A program made the translations under genes and the position numbers. The notes beneath the pieces were generated by a model. The model ran no database searches, was not told the origin of the DNA, and saw only the letters and a program-made list of their open reading frames with translations. A stretch of DNA of 64,000 bases from Nageia nagi. Taxonomy: Eukaryota; Pinophyta. The stretch spans positions 37,820,001 to 37,884,000 of the forward strand of contig JBITNC010000001.1 of the NCBI GenBank assembly GCA_050084985.1, in the 5' to 3' direction. This document shows positions 59,840-64,000 of the stretch, piece by piece (position 1 is the stretch's first letter; each line of letters opens with the position of its first letter).

Positions 59840-60300
59840 GGTTGAGTTTGAATTTAAGGTTTATGTTTAGATTGAGATTTAGGACTATGTTGTTTCTTTT
59901 GTATTTCCTCTTTCTCAAATTTTTGCATATAATATTTCCTTTCATATGCATTGTCTAATAATGTATCTAGTTCTTTCCTTAAAAATACATGATAGTTTTT
60001 CTTAAAATCAAGATTAGTATAAAATCTTAACATCAAATAAGGATTGCCTAACATATGCTCTTTAATTTTTTTGAGTTGATCTTAAGATGTCAAATTTTCA
60101 AATGCAATATCATACACTTCAAACTTATCCATAGCTTCAAGGTTTAAATATGCATCATAATCAATTTCAACCATATAATCATCATCATCATCACTATCAT
60201 TATTATGTACTTGATTTTATTTAATTTATACATCATTTTGCATATCATCATCATTTGCAGTAGTTAACCATGAATTTGATAAACTCATTCATCATAAGAT
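59840..60300 (-). pseudogene. Gag-like reading frame of a minus-strand retroelement
   Basis: The minus strand codes for an acidic stretch (NDSDDDDDYMVEID), then EAMDKFEVYDIAFENL. The 66-codon open part at 59854-60054 reads MLGNPYLMLRFYTNLDFKKNYHVF, LRKELDTLLDNAYERKYYMQKFEKEE, then a Gln/Lys/His-rich tail. The mix of helical charged segments with a basic tail resembles Gag-type or accessory ORFs, but I do not recognise the family. Confidence 0.4.
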
Positions 60301-61702
60301 TTTTTCTATTGTTATTTTGCACAACAACCATATTCTTAGGCATATCTTATATAGGATAAGGTGTAAATAAATCACTTAGCATATTCAAATATTCAAGGAA
60401 ATAACTTTTAGATGTAATATCCATGCTAAAATGTGAGATCTAAAGCTTTGCATAAAATGTTAAGAAATATGATAAAATAAGAACTTTTACACTTAAAAAT
60501 TGAAAATAAATTGCTAGCATGTATATCTATGATGTGGAACAAGTTTTATGATCCTAGAACTTTCAAATTTTAATAAAATAACCTTCAAAATTTAGTTTTT
60601 TATGCAAACATGTTTTATTTAAGAATCTTCATATATCTTGATAAAAATGCATGCAATAAGCCCAAATTAATCTCAAAAGTTGTCTACTATGATAACCTAT
60701 AATTTTGGCAAGTTTTTATCATGAAACAAGTCAGCAAATAGTTACAAAATATTTTTTAAAATTTATGATTTTTCAATGTGACATTTTCTATAAAAAATTT
60801 CCTAAAATTAATCAAAATATGCAAATATAGACCTAGAAAAATTTCCCAATTATATTTATCTATGGTTTGGACAAATTTTTCTAATGCTAGATCCCACCAA
60901 ATTGAATAAAATGACCTCCAAAAATTTGTATTTTTTATAGTGATATTTTTCAAGATTTTTTTTCAAAGAAATAAAATTTTCTAATTTGGAGAAAATTAAC
61001 TCAACTAAACATAAAATAAAACCAAGGGTTTCAAATGCAAGAATCATCAAAAAAAGCAATTCCCTAAAATAAAAATTCTAGAGTTTGTGGTATAGACTAA
61101 AACTAATGCATGAATAATAAATTGAAGCATTATTTATCCATAATATAATATTGAAGCATATATCATATATATGTAATAAACAAGTATGATAAATAAAGAA
61201 CCTTTATCATATCCACATCCAAATGAAATACCAAGAATCATACATCAAATTAAATAGCATACCATGATAAATGAATACTACCAATGGCCTAGGAGCATGT
61301 CATTAATGATCTAAAAGAGGTAGATACATGAATAGAAATTGAAATGCATGAAAGAAAGATGAAGGACATAGCAAATATATGAAGAGGTGGTGTTGCAAAA
61401 GATTGTTGGTGATCGGGTAGAATGATATTGCATATCTTTGGTTATGGACCCCTTTGATACTAATGTGTTTCTTTTGATATTCTTTTATAGCAACATTTTG
61501 ATCCTCTTTGATTCTTTGAATCATTGCATTTTACATTATTTGTGGTATTTTTCTTGATATTTGATACCTATAATATTATACAATGGTCTATTACATTCAT
61601 TACATTACCTTGGATATATTTAAACCCCTTTTTACAAATAAATATTCCTTGATGCTATAAAATGGATTATTTAATATGAGAAAATTTATTTTTTGACATC
61701 TA
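60301..61702. other. AT-rich region including the 3' LTR of element D
   Basis: No gene. The right end ACATCTA at 61696-61702, followed by a minus-strand polypurine tract, marks the inner end of element D's 3' LTR. The LTR's left end could not be placed because no second copy is in the window. Confidence 0.45.
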
Positions 61703-61720
61703 AATTTTGCCCCTCTTTAG
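61703..61720 (-). other. polypurine tract of element D
   Basis: AATTTTGCCCCTCTTTAG on the plus strand is CTAAAGAGGGGCAAAATT on the minus strand, directly before the LTR end. Confidence 0.75.
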
Positions 61721-62230
61721 AGGTGTGATTGAATAAATGATATTATATATCCAAATAAGAACTATAAAATATATTTTAGAAATATTTTAACTCTTTCATA
61801 CAACACTATCATTTGATGATGAGTGTCCTTTGTTGCCTCATTTTGACTTAGTTTCCTCTGGAAAACTCCTTGAGTGGTTCATCCAAGATAAACCATGAAG
61901 AATTGCATCTTTTTTTCCCTTATATTGTTCAATTGTGAATCTAATCATTCCTTCATCTTTGATACTGTAGAATCTAATGCTCTTACATCCATACCTTAAT
62001 ACAGAAGTGGTCCTTTGATCTTAGCTCATAATTGTTTTATGTGAACATCATTGGTAGTGTGTAAATAGTTTGGAATGTCATTAATAGCATTAATTATACT
62101 TCAGTTGGTTTTGTTCTTTTGATGTAGGTACCTACAAAATGCATTAAATATACCCTAAATGAAAATATTTTGGATAAATAGTGAGTTGTTTATTCATTGA
62201 TGATGATTTAATATCATCAATATACTTATG

Positions 62231-62517
62231 GTTGCATCATTGGTTTATCTTTTAAGCGAGTGAACTCTCACTAGTCATATCGATGGCTATCGATGGTCAT
62301 AAATTTTATGTCTATGATCTTGAGACATTATGCATTTATGGTTGAAATAAAAATCATATGGATATATAATAAATTGTATCATCCATTAAATATGAATCAA
62401 TATTAACAATCTTGCTCACAGATGCATCATCAATTTAACTTTCAAGTGAATGAACTCTCACTAGTTGTACTAATGACCATCAATGACCTAGCATTTTTAT
62501 GTCCATAGTCTATATAC
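62231..62517 (-). repeat. tandem duplication, ~190 bp period, in element D 3' UTR
   Basis: The segment at 62231-62330 (GTTGCATCAT...GTGAACTCTCACTAGT) recurs at 62421-62517 with scattered differences. This is a third example in the window of a repeated gypsy or copia 3' region. Confidence 0.7.
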
Positions 62518-62739
62518 ATTATATTATCTTTTTCATTTTTTTTACACTAATGAAGGCATGTAAAAATAATGCACATTATCAACAGTGTTGTGATAGTCAA
62601 AGAAATTACAAAAATAAAATCAAATATAAAGTACATGTACCTTACATAAGATATTCATTATTTTAAAAGGTATGAAATCACCATATTATGTAAAGAAGAA
62701 TTTGAGATTCATGGCATTGAATATTTTTTGTTCTTATTT

Positions 62740-63447
62740 TCCATCCATGGATGATAACCTATAAGCTCCTAATCTTGGTTCTTTAATAACAATAAATGGC
62801 CCTATCCAATTTGGTTCAACCTTTCCTTTTGCTTCATCATTTGTAGTTATTTTGTTGATGTTTTCTTTCAACACTAATTCTTCTATTTTGAACTCATTTG
62901 GTTTTATTTTATACCAAATACCCTCTTTAACTTTGCATGATATGCATTCTAATGCTTAATTCCCTTTATTATCTTTTCATCAAGTACCTCTAACTATTGT
63001 GGCCTTCCCTTTATTGGTTCTTCATCTAATATGTCTCCTCATAGTGAGATTCTGAGGGATGGTATCTCCAACTCTAATGGTACAACAACAACATATCCAT
63101 ACACTAATGAAAATGGTTTTTCCCCAATGGTTTTTCTAATTCTTATTCTATATGCCCATAGTGCATAGGGTAAGTATGCCAATTTGCTTTGTATCTATTC
63201 CATGTTTTTGCCAAAATCCTTTTGATTATTTTATTTGATGATTTTGCTTGACCATTCCCTTGAGGATAATATACTAAAGAAAATATTTGAGTAATATAAA
63301 CAAATTTACAAAAGGCCTTCATGTCCTTACCTTTGAAATTTTTTCCATTATCTGTGATCAATCTTTGTAGTACTCCAAACCTTGTGATGATGTTTTCAAC
63401 CAAGAAAGTAATGATTTTATCTTATGTTACTATTTTGATGCATGCAT
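62740..63447 (-). pseudogene. gypsy D integrase, C-terminal two thirds
   Basis: On the minus strand: SKIVT.DKIITFLVENIITRFGVLQRLITDNGKNF (second catalytic Asp kept), FSLVYYPQGNGQAKSSNKIIKRIL (the Glu codon is Lys, complement of TTT at 63242-63244), IGEKPFSLVYG...PLELEIPSLRISL, and VLKEN......GK.EPNWIGPFIVIKEPRLGAYRLSSMDG at the end (about 62750-62870). The first catalytic Asp would lie right of 63447, lost to the insertion. Inactive. Confidence 0.82.
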
Positions 63448-63921
63448 TGCCGGGGCCGTAACTTTTGATCCGGATGTCGTTTTGCTCCGAATTTTGGACT
63501 ATGGCTTCATGAAGATTTTCTGAATATGGCAATTCATGTGAACTACCATACCCAAAAAATGATATTTTTAAGACCTGATTCATCCATCTAAGGTCCTAAA
63601 AATAGGCTTTTTTAAGAGCACTTCTGATTTTTAGGCTTTTTTGCATGTTGCAGCTTTAATAACTCTTGTTTTTCTCTTAGTTAAGGGCTGGTATTTTACA
63701 TAATGCTTAATTCGTGTAAGAGGGATGTCCATGCAAATTTTGGGTGCAATCTGACTCATTTTGGTTTTATAGCTTTTTTGTTGCTATTTAAAAAGGATTG
63801 TATTCTCTTGGAAAAAGGGGGTGGATTCAGGAATAAGAAGAGTATTTGGTCTGGATTTCTTTTGTATATTCTATGATTGGATTTCAATTTCTATTTTCCT
63901 TTTACAGCTGAATTCACATCA
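63448..63921 (+). repeat. 5' LTR of element E (474 bp)
   Basis: It starts TGCCGGGGCCGTAAC and ends TTCACATCA, two bases before the primer binding site. A TATA-like TATTTAAAAAGG at about 63786-63797 may be the transcription start signal of the U3 region. The start is placed where the element D integrase frame breaks. The 3' copy is outside the window. Confidence 0.8.
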
Positions 63922-63923
63922 TT

Positions 63924-63936
63924 TGGTATCAGAGCC
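63924..63936 (+). other. primer binding site for initiator-Met tRNA
   Basis: TGGTATCAGAGCC is the exact canonical plant initiator-Met primer site, in the expected place two bases after the LTR. Confidence 0.92.
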
Positions 63937-63945
63937 AAGGAGAAG

Positions 63946-64000
63946 ATGTCGCCTAGGAGACAAGGTAGAGGTGTCGGTAGGGGCGTCGGTAGAGGAGTCG
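63946..64000 (+). CDS. Gag start of element E (partial)
   Basis: An ATG ten bases after the primer site opens a frame MSPRRQGRGVGRGVGRGV running to the window end. The Arg/Gly repeat is typical of the N-terminus of chromovirus-type gypsy Gag, which binds nucleic acid and assembles particles. It is the only retroelement frame in the window with no damage in the part visible, but only 18 codons are seen. Confidence 0.65.
   Translation, partial: MSPRRQGRGVGRGVGRGV

Larger units (their letters stand above)
61703..63447 (-). mobile_element. Ty3/gypsy element D (minus strand), truncated by element E
   Basis: A minus-strand polypurine tract (61703-61720), a 1-kb 3' non-coding region and then integrase reading leftward are visible. 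At 63447 the integrase frame stops abruptly where the LTR of element E begins. The rest of D would lie beyond E, outside the window. Confidence 0.8.
63448..64000 (+). mobile_element. young Ty3/gypsy element E, 5' end only
   Basis: An LTR with TG...CA ends, a perfect primer binding site and an open Gag start lie at the window's end. About eleven CpG dinucleotides occur in 553 bases, against near absence before. It sits inside element D's integrase. The Arg/Gly-rich Gag start suggests a chromovirus-type gypsy element. Confidence 0.82.

Noticed and set aside
63924-63936. Primer site of element E as part of a tRNA gene
   Set aside because: Only the tRNA 3' complement is present, directly after an LTR; no tRNA body follows.
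1-64000. An intact host gene, tRNA, rRNA or a new defence-type system
   Set aside because: Nothing readable fits; all substantial coding similarity belongs to transposable elements.

Overview
The window looks like repeat-derived intergenic DNA from a large plant genome. It is very AT-rich, almost without CpG until its last 550 bases, and nearly all coding sequence belongs to broken Ty1/copia and Ty3/gypsy LTR retrotransposons plus one En/Spm (CACTA) DNA transposon. Long degenerate telomere-like (CCCTAAA-type) arrays inside the sequence and old, stop-riddled nested elements suit a giant genome such as a gymnosperm, but the sequence does not prove the taxon. I see no intact host gene, tRNA, rRNA or CRISPR array.

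Layout. 1-4927: 3' part of a copia element (gag zinc knuckle, protease, integrase, RT, RNase H), a tandemly repeated 3' region, polypurine tract (PPT) and a TG...CA LTR. 4925-7612: short element bounded by two ~215-235 bp related repeats, without gag-pol. 7613-11743: nothing recognisable. 11744-24995: complete but decayed gypsy element A (+) with both LTRs. It has an archaeal-type RNase H (aRNH) ahead of RT and a ~3.9 kb extra reading frame with a coiled coil after integrase. 24999-41295: gypsy element B (-) with both LTRs, split by gypsy element C (+, 29992-38029), which also has both LTRs. B and C are related Tat-like elements with different crippling losses. 41732-46820: telomere-like DNA, C-rich on the left (41.7-44.3 kb) and G-rich on the right (45.3-46.8 kb). 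The C-rich side carries a solo LTR (43206-43766, 5-bp duplication ACCCC) of the same family as the copia LTR at 4537-4927. 47176-47252: TA/CA microsatellite. 48.9-51.15 kb: CACTA TNP2-type transposase pseudogene with three readable introns and a tandemly duplicated ~202 bp exon segment. 51198-56570: second copia element (5' LTR, primer binding site, gag, protease, integrase, RT). 57.0-61.7 kb: remnants of minus-strand retroelements. 61703-63447: minus-strand gypsy integrase (element D), cut by element E (63448-64000+). E is a young gypsy 5' LTR with a perfect initiator-Met tRNA binding site and an open gag start.

The genes do not form a working host pathway. Each set encodes the copying machinery of one retroelement (Gag, protease, reverse transcriptase, RNase H, integrase), and every older set whose active sites I could read carries disabling changes in at least one enzyme. 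Many replace catalytic Asp by Asn, Glu by Lys, or zinc-binding His by Tyr, and many stops fall on expected Gln or Trp codons, as expected from long-term deamination of methylated cytosine. The points most worth a second look are the oppositely oriented telomere-like arrays with their solo LTR, the domain order and extra 3' frame of element A, the paired losses in B and C, and the duplicated TNP2 exon.
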